Assembly: GCF_009846885.1 (NCBI RefSeq)
Contig: NZ_WUWM01000010.1
Span: 62,001-126,000 of the forward strand
Direction of reading: 5' to 3'
DNA from: Paenibacillus puerhi
Lineage (GTDB): Bacteria; Bacillota; Bacilli; Paenibacillales; NBRC-103111
DNA length: 64,000 nucleotides
Shown: in pieces, positions 43,926 through 53,775 of the stretch
How positions within the stretch are numbered: position 1 is the first letter of the stretch
Layout of the letters: each line of letters starts with the position of its first letter
Notes under the pieces: model-generated
Told to the model about the DNA's origin: nothing
Database searches by the model: none
The model's input: the letters and a program-made list of their open reading frames with translations, nothing else
Made by a program: the position numbers and the translations under genes

Positions 43926-45932
43926 ATGAGGGCATCGAACGTAACGGTTCGCCGACGACTATTCGCCGCACTGATTATTGGAACGATATTGTTTATCGCG
44001 CTGGTGGTGCGGCTCGCGTATGTACAGATCTGGATGGGCCCCAAGCTTTCGCAGGAAGCGGAAGACAACTGGCGGCGCAATATCACGGTGAACGCCAAAC
44101 GGGGAGAGGTGCTGGACCGCAACGGCGTTCAGCTTGCTTATAATATCAGTACGCCTACGGTGATGGCGATTCCTGTCCAGGTCAAGGATCCGAGAATGAC
44201 GGCGGCTCGCTTGTCCGCTGCGCTCGGTACGGATGAAGAAACCATCTTCAAACAGATTACAGTCAGGCAATCCCAAGTCTATATCAAGCCCGGCGGCCGC
44301 AAAATCACGCAGGAAAAAGCACAAGAAATCAGGGCCATGCAGCTTCCGGGCATTGTCGTGGCCGAGGACAACAAGCGGTATTATCCGTTCGGTGGACTGG
44401 CTGCGCACATTCTGGGCTTCACGGGCGGCTATAATCAGGGATTGACAGGCATAGAATTAAAATACGACAAGCTGCTGAAAGGAATAAACGGCAGCATCCA
44501 GCATATGGTGGATGCCGCCGGAAAGCCGATGCCCGGCTCCAGCGAGCTGTACCGCGGACCGCAGGACGGGCTGAATCTCCAGCTTACGATCGACAGCAAT
44601 ATCCAAGCGATTATGGAGCGTGAGCTGGACCAGGCCATGGTGAAGTACCAGCCGAAGCACGTTATCGCCATCGCGATGGATCCGGGCAACGGCGAGATTT
44701 TGGCGATGGGCTCCCGTCCGGGCTTTGAGCCCGGAAACTACGGGGCCTACCCGGTTGAAAATTACAACCGCAATCTTCCGATCTGGATGACCTACGAGCC
44801 GGGCTCAACGTTCAAGATCATTACGCTCGCCGCTGCGCTGGAAGAGAAGAAGATCAAGCTGACCGATCCGTTCTTTGATAAAGGCTCCATCGAGGTCGCG
44901 GGCGCGCGGCTGCGCTGCTGGAAGCGTCAGGGCCATGGAAGCGAGACTTTTCTTCAGGTCGTCGAAAATTCCTGCAACCCCGGCTTCGTCGTGATGGGGG
45001 ACCGGCTTGGCAAAGAAAAGCTGTTCAGCTATATCCATAATTTCGGCTTCGGCAAGAAGACGGGCATCGACCTGGGAGGCGAAGAGAACGGCATCATGTT
45101 CAAGCCTTCGCGTGTCGGGCCTGTCGAGCTGGCGACCACCTCGTTCGGCCAGGGGGTATCCGTAACCCCGATCCAGCAGGTTACGGCGATCTCGGCGGCG
45201 ATCAACGGAGGCAAGCTGTACCAGCCGCATGTCGCCAGAGCCTGGTATAGGCCGGAGGACGGCGAGCTCGTGCAGAAGGTTGAACCGACTCTAGTCCGTC
45301 AAGTCATTTCTCCCGAGACATCCAAGCAGGTCAGGGAGACGCTGGAGAGCGTCGTTGCGAACGGAACGGGGCGCAATGCTTTCATCGACGGGTACCGGGT
45401 CGGAGGCAAGACGGGGACGGCCCAAAAAGTCATTAACGGCCGTTACTCGTCAGACGAGCACATCGTATCGTTTATCGGCTTCGCGCCCGCCGACGATCCG
45501 AAGGTTGTCATCTATGCCGCCGTAGATGACCCGCAGGGGATTCAGTTCGGGGGTCTGATCGCCGCGCCGCTGGTGAAAAATATAATGGCCGATACGCTTC
45601 GTTACATGAAAGTGCCTCCCCGGCAGGCTCAAATGGAACGCAAGTATGTATACGGAGATACGCCGATCGTCGAGGTTCCCGAGCTGGTGGGCCGTACGGT
45701 CGCCGATATTTATGAGGATCTGAATATGAACTTCCAGCTTGCGAAGTCAGGCGTTGGCAAAACGGTGATCAACCAGGTGCCGAAAGCGGGCTCGCGCGTC
45801 GAGCGGGGCTCTACCATTCGCATCTACCTGTCCGATAAGGGTGCCCCGGGAGAGCCAGCCCCGACGATTTTGCAGCCTGCCGTCCCCCAGCCCTCCTTCT
45901 GGGAGCGGGTTCGGGAGATTTTTAACAGCTAA
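43926..45932 (+). CDS. spoVD: Sporulation-specific penicillin-binding protein SpoVD
   Basis: Class B PBP needed for spore cortex synthesis, working with SpoVE. 668 residues: transmembrane segment (about 12-32), RGEVLDRNG (59-67), active-site Ser294 (PGSTFK), SCN (349-351), KTGTA near 489-493, and a single C-terminal PASTA domain (TPIVEVPELVGRTVADIYED onward). One PASTA domain versus two in the preceding PBP2B is the usual spoVD/pbpB contrast. GGGAGGG lies before the ATG. SigE control is expected, but I could not identify a convincing promoter in the 73-bp gap. Confidence 0.95.
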   Translation: MRASNVTVRRRLFAALIIGTILFIALVVRLAYVQIWMGPKLSQEAEDNWRRNITVNAKRGEVLDRNGVQLAYNISTPTVMAIPVQVKDPRMTAARLSAALGTDEETIFKQITVRQSQVYIKPGGRKITQEKAQEIRAMQLPGIVVAEDNKRYYPFGGLAAHILGFTGGYNQGLTGIELKYDKLLKGINGSIQHMVDAAGKPMPGSSELYRGPQDGLNLQLTIDSNIQAIMERELDQAMVKYQPKHVIAIAMDPGNGEILAMGSRPGFEPGNYGAYPVENYNRNLPIWMTYEPGSTFKIITLAAALEEKKIKLTDPFFDKGSIEVAGARLRCWKRQGHGSETFLQVVENSCNPGFVVMGDRLGKEKLFSYIHNFGFGKKTGIDLGGEENGIMFKPSRVGPVELATTSFGQGVSVTPIQQVTAISAAINGGKLYQPHVARAWYRPEDGELVQKVEPTLVRQVISPETSKQVRETLESVVANGTGRNAFIDGYRVGGKTGTAQKVINGRYSSDEHIVSFIGFAPADDPKVVIYAAVDDPQGIQFGGLIAAPLVKNIMADTLRYMKVPPRQAQMERKYVYGDTPIVEVPELVGRTVADIYEDLNMNFQLAKSGVGKTVINQVPKAGSRVERGSTIRIYLSDKGAPGEPAPTILQPAVPQPSFWERVREIFNS

Positions 45933-45944
45933 GCGAAAATAGGC

Positions 45945-45973
45945 TTTTCAGCTCACTATTTTTTGTACATAAT
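45945..45973 (+). promoter_or_regulatory. Candidate SigA promoter of murE
   Basis: TTTTCA (45945-45950), 17 bp, CATAAT (45968-45973), 30 bp before murE. It would let the mur genes be expressed independently of spoVD. Confidence 0.48.
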
Positions 45974-46003
45974 AGATACCATGTGTAAATGGAGGGGACT
46001 TCG

Positions 46004-47497
46004 ATGCGGCTTAAGGATCTGTTCGACCCGCTTCTGGTAAGCCGACTGAACGGAGACGGCGATATAGAAGCGACAGGGCTCGCGATCGATTCCAGAAAGG
46101 TGAAGGCCGGCGACGTATTTATTTGCATACGCGGCCTGACGAGCGACGGGCACGACTATGCCGAAGCGGCGATAAGTCGGGGAGCGGTCGCTCTGGTAGC
46201 CGAACGCGAGCTTGAGCTGGGAGTTCCCGTGCTGGTTGTGAGCGATGCGAGAAGCGCTATGGCGGTACTAGCTAATCATTATTATAACCATCCAAGCCGG
46301 GAACTGCGCCTGATCGGCGTGACCGGCACGAATGGGAAGACGACGACTACCTACATTCTGGAGCACATCCTCAGCGATCAAGGGCATACGACCGGGCTGA
46401 TGGGCAATATTCATATCAAGGTAGGGGCGGAGTTTCGCGAGAACCGGGCTACCAATACCCAGGAGGCGCTGGAGCTGCAGCGCTTCCTGCGGGAGATGGC
46501 GGATTGCGGGACGGATTATGCCTTGATGGAGGTATCCTCCCATGGGCTTGATATGGGCCGGGTGAAGGGCTGCCGCTTTCGCACGGCGATCTTTACGAAC
46601 TTGACCCAGGACCATCTGGATTATCACGGAACGATGGACCGTTACCGCGAAGCCAAGAGCTTGCTATTTTCCCGACTGGGCAACGAGTATGCGGCAGACC
46701 CCGCCGAACGCCAATATGCCGTCTTGAACGCGGATGATCCGGCCTCCGAGGCGTTTCTCCGGGCGACGGCGGCACAAGCGATCACCTATGGTATCGATAA
46801 TCCGGATGCGGACGTCAGAGCCGAGGGCATCGTGATGACGGAGGAGGGTACGCAATTTCGGTGCGTTACCTTCAAAGGGACCGCAGATATTCGAATCCGG
46901 CTCGTAGGCAGGTTCAATATTTATAATGTGCTTGCGGCCATAGCTGCCTCTCTTGCGGAAGACATAGCTCTGGAGAGGATCGCCGGCAGTCTGGCAAGGC
47001 TCCATGGCGTAGAAGGCCGTATGGAGGTCGTTAGCGCCGGCCAGCCCTACCTGGTGCTGGTCGATTATGCGCATACACCGGACGGATTGGAAAACGCGCT
47101 GTCGACGATTCGGCAATTCTCCACAGGGCGCGTGTACTGTGTGTTCGGCTGCGGAGGAGACCGGGACCGGACCAAGCGTCCGGTGATGGGGGCCATCGCT
47201 GCTACATATAGCGACTACGTCTATGCGACTAGCGATAACCCGAGAACGGAGGATCCCGAACGTATCTTGCTGGATATCGAGCCGGGGCTGCGCGGAGCGG
47301 GAGCGGGCGATGCCGGGTATGAGCTGATTGCCGACCGCAAGGAAGCTATCCGCAGGGCGATCTCTCGGGCGCAGGCGAAGGATGTCGTGCTCATCGCGGG
47401 CAAGGGGCATGAGACGTATCAGGAAATAGGCGGCGTCAAGAATCCTTTCGACGACCGTCTGATCGCGAAACAAGCGATAAGGGGCGATCTCACTTGA
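46004..47497 (+). CDS. murE: UDP-MurNAc-tripeptide synthetase MurE (meso-DAP adding)
   Basis: Adds the third amino acid to UDP-MurNAc-L-Ala-D-Glu. 497 residues from ATG 46004, which follows TGGAGGGGAC; a 5-residue upstream ATG would contain that site. N-terminal UDP-MurNAc domain, central ATPase with VTGTNGKTTTTYILEHIL (about 106-123), and C-terminal domain with ATSDNPRTEDP, whose DNPR motif is the mark of meso-diaminopimelate specificity. The carbamylated-lysine helix region is conserved (EVSSHGLDMGRV). Overlaps murF by 4 bp. Confidence 0.96.
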   Translation: MRLKDLFDPLLVSRLNGDGDIEATGLAIDSRKVKAGDVFICIRGLTSDGHDYAEAAISRGAVALVAERELELGVPVLVVSDARSAMAVLANHYYNHPSRELRLIGVTGTNGKTTTTYILEHILSDQGHTTGLMGNIHIKVGAEFRENRATNTQEALELQRFLREMADCGTDYALMEVSSHGLDMGRVKGCRFRTAIFTNLTQDHLDYHGTMDRYREAKSLLFSRLGNEYAADPAERQYAVLNADDPASEAFLRATAAQAITYGIDNPDADVRAEGIVMTEEGTQFRCVTFKGTADIRIRLVGRFNIYNVLAAIAASLAEDIALERIAGSLARLHGVEGRMEVVSAGQPYLVLVDYAHTPDGLENALSTIRQFSTGRVYCVFGCGGDRDRTKRPVMGAIAATYSDYVYATSDNPRTEDPERILLDIEPGLRGAGAGDAGYELIADRKEAIRRAISRAQAKDVVLIAGKGHETYQEIGGVKNPFDDRLIAKQAIRGDLT

Positions 47498-48903
47498 TTA
47501 AACGGACTTTAGCGGAAATAGCCGAGATGGCGGGCGGCAAGCTGCACAACGATACCTATGGCGGGGTCGTTGTCCACGGGGTATCCAAGGATTCGCGAAC
47601 CCTGTCTCCAGGCAATTTGTATATCCCCCTGATCGGAGAAGCGTTCGACGGGCATCGGTTCGCCGAGGCCGCGTTCGAGGGCGGAGCGAGCGCCTCGCTT
47701 TGGCAGAGCGATCATCCCGAGCTTCCCGAGGGGAGACCGCTGGTTGTGGTGGACGATTGCCTGGCCGCGCTTCAGCGACTGGCTGCCGCCTACAAGGCGC
47801 AGCTGTCCGTTCGTATTGTCGGCATCACGGGCAGCAACGGCAAGACGACGACGAAGGATCTGACGGCCGCGGTCTTGTCCACGGCATATAGCGTGCATAA
47901 AACCAGCGGGAATTATAACAATCATATCGGTCTTCCGCTCACGCTTCTGGAGCTGTCGGAGGATTCCGACATTGCGGTACTGGAAATGGGCATGAGCGGC
48001 CGCGGAGAAATTGAACTGCTCTCGAGCCTGGCCGGTCCTGAGCTTGCTGTTATTACTAACATCGGCGACGCCCATCTGCTGCAGCTTGGCAGCAGGGAGG
48101 AGATCGCCCGCGCTAAGACCGAGATTCTGGCTGGCTTGCAGCCGGGGGGAACCCTTGTGTACAATGGCGATGAGCCGCTCATGGAGCTTGCGCTGGCGGA
48201 GCTTGCGCAATCCGGCGATCGGCCGGTCGACTCCTACAGCCGGGTGCGATTTGGAGCAGGAACGGGGAATGACCTGTTTCCCTCGGGCATAAGCATGGAT
48301 AGGAAGGAATCGCGCTTCACGCTGGGTGCTGCCGGAGGAAGGGAGTTTGCAATCCCGCTGCTCGGGGCTCATAATGTGCTGAACGCGCTCGCGGCTTATG
48401 CCGTCGGCCGGCACTTCGGTCTAGATGATTCCTCGATCGCTAAGGGGCTGAGCGGTGTGAAGGTGACCGGGATGCGTATCGAAGTGCTGGAGGCTCCGGG
48501 GGGCCTGACGATATGGAATGACGCTTACAATGCAAGCCCTACGGCGATGAGGGCGGCGCTCGCGCTGCTGCATGAAGCGAAGGGCTTCGAACGCAAATAT
48601 GCTTGTCTGGGCGATATGCTGGAGCTGGGACCGGATGAAGCGGAGCTTCATCGCGAGGTCGGGCGGTTTCTGGACCCGGCGCAAGTGGCAGGCGTCTTTA
48701 CCTTCGGTCCGCTTTCACTGCATTTGGCCGAAGGGGCTAAGGAGCGGTTTCCGGAAGGAACTGTTTGGCATTTTCGGGAAAAAGAGGAGCTGGCTCACGC
48801 GCTCCAGGCTGTCGCATCGCCTCGGGACGTTGTGCTGATCAAGGGATCCCGCGGCATGCGCATGGAGCAGATAGCCGCTTTTGTCATGCAATTGGGGGGG
48901 TAA
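47494..48903 (+). CDS. murF: UDP-MurNAc-tripeptide-D-Ala-D-Ala ligase MurF
   Basis: Joins D-Ala-D-Ala to UDP-MurNAc-tripeptide. 469 residues: MurF N-terminal domain ([20 protein letters not shown]), ATP site [20 protein letters not shown] (about 109-128), [15 protein letters not shown] (about 156-170), and [15 protein letters not shown] (about 343-357). It starts with TTG overlapping the murE stop. B. subtilis keeps murF outside this cluster, whereas here it is between murE and mraY. Confidence 0.96.
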   Translation: MIKRTLAEIAEMAGGKLHNDTYGGVVVHGVSKDSRTLSPGNLYIPLIGEAFDGHRFAEAAFEGGASASLWQSDHPELPEGRPLVVVDDCLAALQRLAAAYKAQLSVRIVGITGSNGKTTTKDLTAAVLSTAYSVHKTSGNYNNHIGLPLTLLELSEDSDIAVLEMGMSGRGEIELLSSLAGPELAVITNIGDAHLLQLGSREEIARAKTEILAGLQPGGTLVYNGDEPLMELALAELAQSGDRPVDSYSRVRFGAGTGNDLFPSGISMDRKESRFTLGAAGGREFAIPLLGAHNVLNALAAYAVGRHFGLDDSSIAKGLSGVKVTGMRIEVLEAPGGLTIWNDAYNASPTAMRAALALLHEAKGFERKYACLGDMLELGPDEAELHREVGRFLDPAQVAGVFTFGPLSLHLAEGAKERFPEGTVWHFREKEELAHALQAVASPRDVVLIKGSRGMRMEQIAAFVMQLGG

Positions 48904-48907
48904 ACCG

Positions 48908-49870
48908 GTGGATTTCAAAATTGTAATGATCACGCTGGGGGTTTCATTTTTACTGGCGTTGATTATGGGGCCGCTAGGCATTCCGCTGCTGCGGAGACTG
49001 AAGTTCGGGCAGCAGATCCGGACCGACGGCCCGCAGGGCCATCTGAAGAAGGCAGGCACGCCTACGATGGGCGGCATTATTATAATGCTGGCGCTGGCGC
49101 TCGCGGTTCTGCGCTTCGGAGAGAAAAATCTGGAGACGGTCATCCTGCTGCTGGCTTCGCTTGGCTACGGGCTTATCGGTTTTCTGGACGATTATATCAA
49201 AATCTTGTTCAAGCGCTCGCTCGGGCTGACGGCCAGGCAAAAGCTGTTCGGTCAGCTTCTCATAGCGGCGATTGTCTGTTATTTGCTCGTCCTGTCGGGA
49301 CACAGCACCGAGATTCGTCTTCCGTATCTGAACGTGATGTTCGATCTGGGCTGGTTGTATTTCCCGTTCGTCGTCTTCCTGATGCTGGGTACATCCAATG
49401 CGGTTAATTTCACCGACGGCCTGGACGGCCTGCTGGCAGGCACGAGCGCCATCGCGTTCGGAGCGTACGCGATTATCGCGCTGAACAATACGCAGCCTAA
49501 CGTGGCGATCTTCTCGGCCGCCATGGTCGGTGCGGTTCTCGGCTTTCTGGTGTTCAATGCCCATCCCGCTAAAGTATTTATGGGGGATACCGGGTCGCTG
49601 GGCATCGGAGGAGGCCTGGTCGCCGTGGCGATTTTGACGAAGGCCGAGATTTTGCTGGCCTTGATCGGGGGCGTATTTTTAATCGAAATCCTGTCGGTCA
49701 TCATTCAGGTCGTTTCTTTCAAAACCCGCGGAAAGCGCGTATTTAAAATGAGCCCGATCCATCATCATTTCGAGCTTGTCGGCTGGTCCGAGTGGCGGGT
49801 TGTCATCTCCTTCTGGACGGCCGGATTAATCCTGGCGGGTGTTGGACTCTATATTAATGAGGTGTTGTAA
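48908..49870 (+). CDS. mraY: Phospho-MurNAc-pentapeptide transferase MraY
   Basis: Makes lipid I from UDP-MurNAc-pentapeptide and undecaprenyl phosphate. 320 residues, ten transmembrane segments. Signature motifs: [14 protein letters not shown] (about 45-58), FLDDYIK (about 93-99), [12 protein letters not shown] (about 165-176), [12 protein letters not shown] (about 221-232) and [20 protein letters not shown] near the end. GTG 48908 follows the murF stop by 4 bases and GGGGGGG, and gives the family's usual short N-terminus; a longer in-frame version would run into murF. Confidence 0.96.
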   Translation: MDFKIVMITLGVSFLLALIMGPLGIPLLRRLKFGQQIRTDGPQGHLKKAGTPTMGGIIIMLALALAVLRFGEKNLETVILLLASLGYGLIGFLDDYIKILFKRSLGLTARQKLFGQLLIAAIVCYLLVLSGHSTEIRLPYLNVMFDLGWLYFPFVVFLMLGTSNAVNFTDGLDGLLAGTSAIAFGAYAIIALNNTQPNVAIFSAAMVGAVLGFLVFNAHPAKVFMGDTGSLGIGGGLVAVAILTKAEILLALIGGVFLIEILSVIIQVVSFKTRGKRVFKMSPIHHHFELVGWSEWRVVISFWTAGLILAGVGLYINEVL

Positions 49871-49872
49871 GG

Positions 49873-51294
49873 ATGGAACATCCTGCTGCTTACCGCGGTC
49901 GCCAGGTCGTCGTACTCGGCCTGGCACGCAGCGGCGTCGCCGTAGCCGAATGGTTTCATAAAGCGGGCGCCTATGTGACGGTCAACGATAAGAAAGAGCG
50001 CGAGGGATGCCCTGAGGCCGACGAATTGGAGGCTCTGGGTATTTCTGTTGTTTGCGGAAGCCATCCGCCGGGACTGGTGCATGAAGGCATAGCGCTTGTG
50101 GTGAAAAACCCGGGAATCCCGTATAGCGTGGAGCCGATCCGTCGTGCAGCCGAGCTCGGGATCGAGACGGTAACGGAGGTAGAAGTGGCATCCCGGCTTT
50201 GCAAGGCGCCGATCATCGGCATCACCGGCTCCAACGGCAAAACGACGACGACGACCTGGACCGGACTGATGCTGGAAGCCGGCGGGCTTAAGCCTATCGT
50301 CGCGGGCAATATCGGACGCCCCTTGACGGATGCGGCGCTGGAGGCGGAGGAGGACAACCGGATGGTCGTCGAGCTCAGCAGCTTTCAACTGAAAGGGACC
50401 CAGTCTTTCCGTCCGGCGGTTGCCAGCTTGCTCAATGTGTACGAGACGCATCTGGACTATCACGGCTCGATGGATGATTATGTCGTGTCGAAGCAGAAGC
50501 TGTTCGCCAATCAGCAGCCGGAGGATACGGCCGTGCTGAATTGGGACGATCCGGTATGCCGGGCCACAGCGGAAAGCATACGCTCCCGCATCCTGCCCTT
50601 TTCTGTGCGCCAGGAGCTGGAGAGAGGGCTGTACGCGAAGCCGCCGCTGGCCGAAGCGAAGGAAGCCGGACAGGCATCGATGCTCGTCTATCGGGATGAG
50701 CAGGGCGTGGAGCACGAGATTGTGAAGCATGACGAGCTCGGGATCCCCGGCAGCCATAATGTGGAGAATGCGCTGGCTGCCGCAGCGATAGCTGTCGCCT
50801 CAGGCGTTCCGCTGGATACCATCGCGCGCGTGCTTCGCGATTTCCGCGGCGTGGAGCACCGGCTGGAGTATGTCGCCACGAAGGCGAATGTACAGTTTTA
50901 TAACGACTCCAAAGCGACTAATCCTACGGCAACCATCAAGACGATCGAGTCGTTCGACCAAGGTATTATTCTGGTGGCAGGGGGACTTGACCGCGGCTCC
51001 GACTATATGGAGCTGCTCCCGGCCTTCGGGCGGCAGGTGAAGGGGCTTGTGGCGCTGGGCGAAACCAAGGAGAAAATCGTCCGCGTGGCGAAGCTGGCAG
51101 GCATGAGCCGGGTTAAAACCGTCGATACTGCTAAGCATGTACAGGATACGGTAACCGAGGCGGTGCGCGAGGCATTCGCCCTGGCGGAACCGGGCGATGT
51201 CGTGCTGCTTTCTCCGGCATGCGCCAGCTGGGACATGTTTCCTTCCTATGAGGAGAGGGGACGCATGTTTAAGGAGTCCGTGCATAACCTTTAA
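49873..51294 (+). CDS. murD: UDP-MurNAc-L-alanine-D-glutamate ligase MurD
   Basis: Adds D-Glu to UDP-MurNAc-L-Ala. 473 residues: N-terminal Rossmann-like domain (VVVLGLARSGVAVAEWF, about 12-28), ATP site [20 protein letters not shown] (about 116-135), VVELSSFQLKGTQSF, YETHLDYHGSMDDY, NDSKATNPTAT (about 342-352) and LLSPACASWDMFPSYEERG. The start lies 2 bases after the mraY stop, with GAGGTGTTGTAAGG upstream. Confidence 0.96.
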   Translation: MEHPAAYRGRQVVVLGLARSGVAVAEWFHKAGAYVTVNDKKEREGCPEADELEALGISVVCGSHPPGLVHEGIALVVKNPGIPYSVEPIRRAAELGIETVTEVEVASRLCKAPIIGITGSNGKTTTTTWTGLMLEAGGLKPIVAGNIGRPLTDAALEAEEDNRMVVELSSFQLKGTQSFRPAVASLLNVYETHLDYHGSMDDYVVSKQKLFANQQPEDTAVLNWDDPVCRATAESIRSRILPFSVRQELERGLYAKPPLAEAKEAGQASMLVYRDEQGVEHEIVKHDELGIPGSHNVENALAAAAIAVASGVPLDTIARVLRDFRGVEHRLEYVATKANVQFYNDSKATNPTATIKTIESFDQGIILVAGGLDRGSDYMELLPAFGRQVKGLVALGETKEKIVRVAKLAGMSRVKTVDTAKHVQDTVTEAVREAFALAEPGDVVLLSPACASWDMFPSYEERGRMFKESVHNL

Positions 51295-51310
51295 ACAGGG
51301 GGATGACAAG

Positions 51311-51344
51311 CTGCCGGAAACCTGCAGCATCTGTCTGCCGGCAG
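51311..51344 (+). repeat. Hairpin between murD and spoVE
   Basis: CTGCCGG (51311-51317) and CCGGCAG (51338-51344), 20-base loop, no T tract. Possible processing or attenuation stem in the 100-bp gap. Confidence 0.4.
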
Positions 51345-51397
51345 TATCGCGCGGCGGCTGCGCCTCCTAATTTAACCAGGTTAGAGGTGTGAGGCGT

Positions 51398-52495
51398 ATG
51401 GTCAAACCGCGGTCGGCTCCGGATCTCTATTTGCTCGGCTCCACGCTGCTGCTGCTTGTTATCGGCGTGGTGATGGTATACAGCGCCAGTGCCGTGCTGG
51501 CATTTCGCGAATTCGGAGATGCCTTCTACTACTTAAAGCGCCAGGCGCTTTTTGCCGCTCTCGGCGTCGTTGCCCTTTTTTTCACGATGAACATGGATTA
51601 TGAGGTGTGGAGAAAATACGCCAAGGTCGTGCTGCTCGTCTGTTTTGTCATGCTGCTCGCTGTGCTTGTGCCGGGAATTGGCGTTGTGCGCGGAGGAGCG
51701 AGGAGCTGGCTCGGCATCGGATCGTTCGGCATTCAGCCCTCCGAGTTTATGAAAATAGGGATGATCATGTTCCTGGCGAAGTGGCTCTCCGGTCAGCATC
51801 ATCCCATCACGCATTTTACCAAGGGACTGCTGCCGCCGCTGGGGCTGGTGGGACTCGCCTTCGGCCTCATCATGCTGCAGCCGGATCTGGGAACGGGCGC
51901 TGTGCTGGTGGGAGCCGCTCTGCTCATTATTTATGCGGCGGGTGCTCGTCTTAGGCATCTGTCTTACTTCGGACTGGTGGGCGTGCTCGGCTTTGTGGGC
52001 CTTGTCATCGCCGCCCCTTACCGGCTGAAGCGGATCACGGCTTTTCTGGACCCATGGCAGGATCCGCTCGGCGCGGGCTATCAATCCATTCAATCGTTGT
52101 ATGCGATCGGACCGGGGGGACTGGTCGGACTCGGACTTGGGATGAGCCGCCAGAAATACAGCTATTTGCCGGAACCGCAAACGGACTTTATTTTTTCCAT
52201 CATTGCCGAGGAGCTTGGTTTTATAGGAGGCTCCTGCGTCCTTCTGCTGTTCATGGTACTCGTCTGGAGGGGCATGCGCACCGCCATCACAGCGCCCGAC
52301 TCGTTCGGGAGCCTGCTGGCCACAGGCATCGTCGGGATGATCGCCGTACAGGTCGTCATCAACATCGGCGTTGTCATCGGCATGTTCCCCGTCACGGGCA
52401 TTACACTTCCGCTGATCAGTGCGGGAGGCTCGTCGCTGACGCTTATGCTGACTTCGATCGGCGTGCTGCTTAACATTTCACGTTATTCGAGGTGA
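51398..52495 (+). CDS. spoVE: SEDS-family glycosyltransferase SpoVE/FtsW type
   Basis: 365 residues, ten transmembrane segments, SEDS fold. Motifs: MVYSASAVLAFREFGD (about 24-40), KRQALFAALGV, GGARSWLGIGSFGIQPSEFMK (in two parts, about 98-118), GAGYQSIQSLYAIGPGG, PEPQTDFIFSIIAEELGF (about 261-278) and TGITLPLISAGGSSL. SEDS proteins polymerise lipid II with a class B PBP. Location between murD and murG is that of B. subtilis spoVE, the cortex-specific partner of SpoVD; sequence alone cannot fully separate it from FtsW. ATG 51398 is preferred to GTG 51389. Ends overlapping the murG leader. Confidence 0.9.
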   Translation: MVKPRSAPDLYLLGSTLLLLVIGVVMVYSASAVLAFREFGDAFYYLKRQALFAALGVVALFFTMNMDYEVWRKYAKVVLLVCFVMLLAVLVPGIGVVRGGARSWLGIGSFGIQPSEFMKIGMIMFLAKWLSGQHHPITHFTKGLLPPLGLVGLAFGLIMLQPDLGTGAVLVGAALLIIYAAGARLRHLSYFGLVGVLGFVGLVIAAPYRLKRITAFLDPWQDPLGAGYQSIQSLYAIGPGGLVGLGLGMSRQKYSYLPEPQTDFIFSIIAEELGFIGGSCVLLLFMVLVWRGMRTAITAPDSFGSLLATGIVGMIAVQVVINIGVVIGMFPVTGITLPLISAGGSSLTLMLTSIGVLLNISRYSR

Positions 52496-52503
52496 CCCGT
52501 TTT

Positions 52504-53577
52504 ATGAATAAAATCGTCTTTACCGGCGGAGGGACCGCCGGGCACGTAACGCCCAATCTGGCGATCATGCAGCAGCTCGGCGAACGCGGCTGGGAGATGT
52601 CGTATATCGGTTCCCGAGACGGCATCGAGCGTGAAATTATCGAACATGAAGGCATTCCCTACCACCCAATCGCTTCGGGCAAGCTCAGACGGTATTTCGA
52701 TCTGAAAAACCTGAAGGATCCGTTCCGCGTGCTTCAGGGCATCGGCCAAGCTCATGGGCTGCTGCGCCGCATCCGGCCTCATATCGTCTTCTCGAAGGGC
52801 GGATTCGTCTCCGTCCCGGTCATCATAGCCAGCCGGATGCTCGGCATTCCGGTCATCTCGCATGAGTCCGATCTGACTCCTGGACTGGCCAACCGGATAT
52901 CGATGCCCTTCGTATCCCGCATCTGCGTCACATTTCCCGAGACGCTCTCCCATATCCGCGGCGAGAAGGGGACTTGCACAGGACTCCCGATAAGGGAGCA
53001 AATGCTGCACGGCAAAGCCTCTCGCGGCATCGCGCTATGCGACTTCCACACGCAGAAGCCGGTTTTGTTTATCATGGGCGGAAGCCTTGGAGCCCAGCGC
53101 ATCAATCAGGCGATCCGCAGCTCGCTGGAGCAGCTGCTGCAGCGGTATCAAATCATACATATCTGCGGCAAAGGCCATGCCGATGCCGCGCTGAACGGAA
53201 TTCGGGGCTATCGTCAGTTCGAATACGTGAAGGACGAGCTGCCGGAGCTGCTGGCTTGTGCGGATCTGGTGGTTTCGCGGGCGGGCTCGACGTCCATCTT
53301 TGAATTTCTGACCCTTCAGAAGCCGATGCTGCTCATCCCTCTTTCCAGACAGGCAAGCCGGGGAGACCAGATCCTCAATGCCGACTCGTTCGCAAGACAG
53401 GGCTTTGCCCGCGTGCTTCAGGAGGAGGAGCTGACGCCCGAGTCGCTAGCAGACGGGTTGGCGGCGCTCCAGGAAGACAGCGAAGCAATGAAGCGGCGGA
53501 TGGCAGCCAGTCCCTATGGGAACGGCACGGACTCTATCGTCAAGCTGATCGATAGATTCAAGCTTACCGGCTCTTGA
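52504..53577 (+). CDS. murG: Lipid II synthase MurG
   Basis: Transfers GlcNAc to lipid I. 357 residues, GT-B fold: MNKIVFTGGGTAGHVTPNLA (G-loop 1), HIVFSKGGFVSVPVIIA (about 98-114), HESDLTPGLANR (about 124-135), PVLFIMGGSLGAQRIN (about 183-198), SRAGSTSIFEFL (about 260-271) and PLSRQASRGDQILNA. ATG 52504 has CGAGGTGA 9 bases upstream, partly within the spoVE stop region; a GTG at 52492 is less likely. The HESDLTPG and SRQASRGDQ forms, instead of HEQNxxPG, are of the Bacillales YrvF-like subtype seen in some MurG proteins. Confidence 0.94.
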   Translation: MNKIVFTGGGTAGHVTPNLAIMQQLGERGWEMSYIGSRDGIEREIIEHEGIPYHPIASGKLRRYFDLKNLKDPFRVLQGIGQAHGLLRRIRPHIVFSKGGFVSVPVIIASRMLGIPVISHESDLTPGLANRISMPFVSRICVTFPETLSHIRGEKGTCTGLPIREQMLHGKASRGIALCDFHTQKPVLFIMGGSLGAQRINQAIRSSLEQLLQRYQIIHICGKGHADAALNGIRGYRQFEYVKDELPELLACADLVVSRAGSTSIFEFLTLQKPMLLIPLSRQASRGDQILNADSFARQGFARVLQEEELTPESLADGLAALQEDSEAMKRRMAASPYGNGTDSIVKLIDRFKLTGS

Positions 53578-53775
53578 CGAATTTTGCGTATAGGCGATTG
53601 TCACACTCTGAAGCATTCCACATAAACTACACTATAACCGTGACAGACACCCGGCAGGCGGCAGAATGCGGATGTTCCGAGGAGACCAAACACCGGAGCC
53701 GCTCTACCGTTATCGATGCAGGCGAGGACCTCGCCGCGTATCGTGCCTCGGCGTTCTGTGAAGGAGGTTGATCCC

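Noticed and set aside
53578-53775. Open frame before murB that would extend it upstream
   Set aside because: The MurB family start and a near-perfect GAAGGAGGTTGATC both point to ATG 53776; the upstream part has no conserved sequence.
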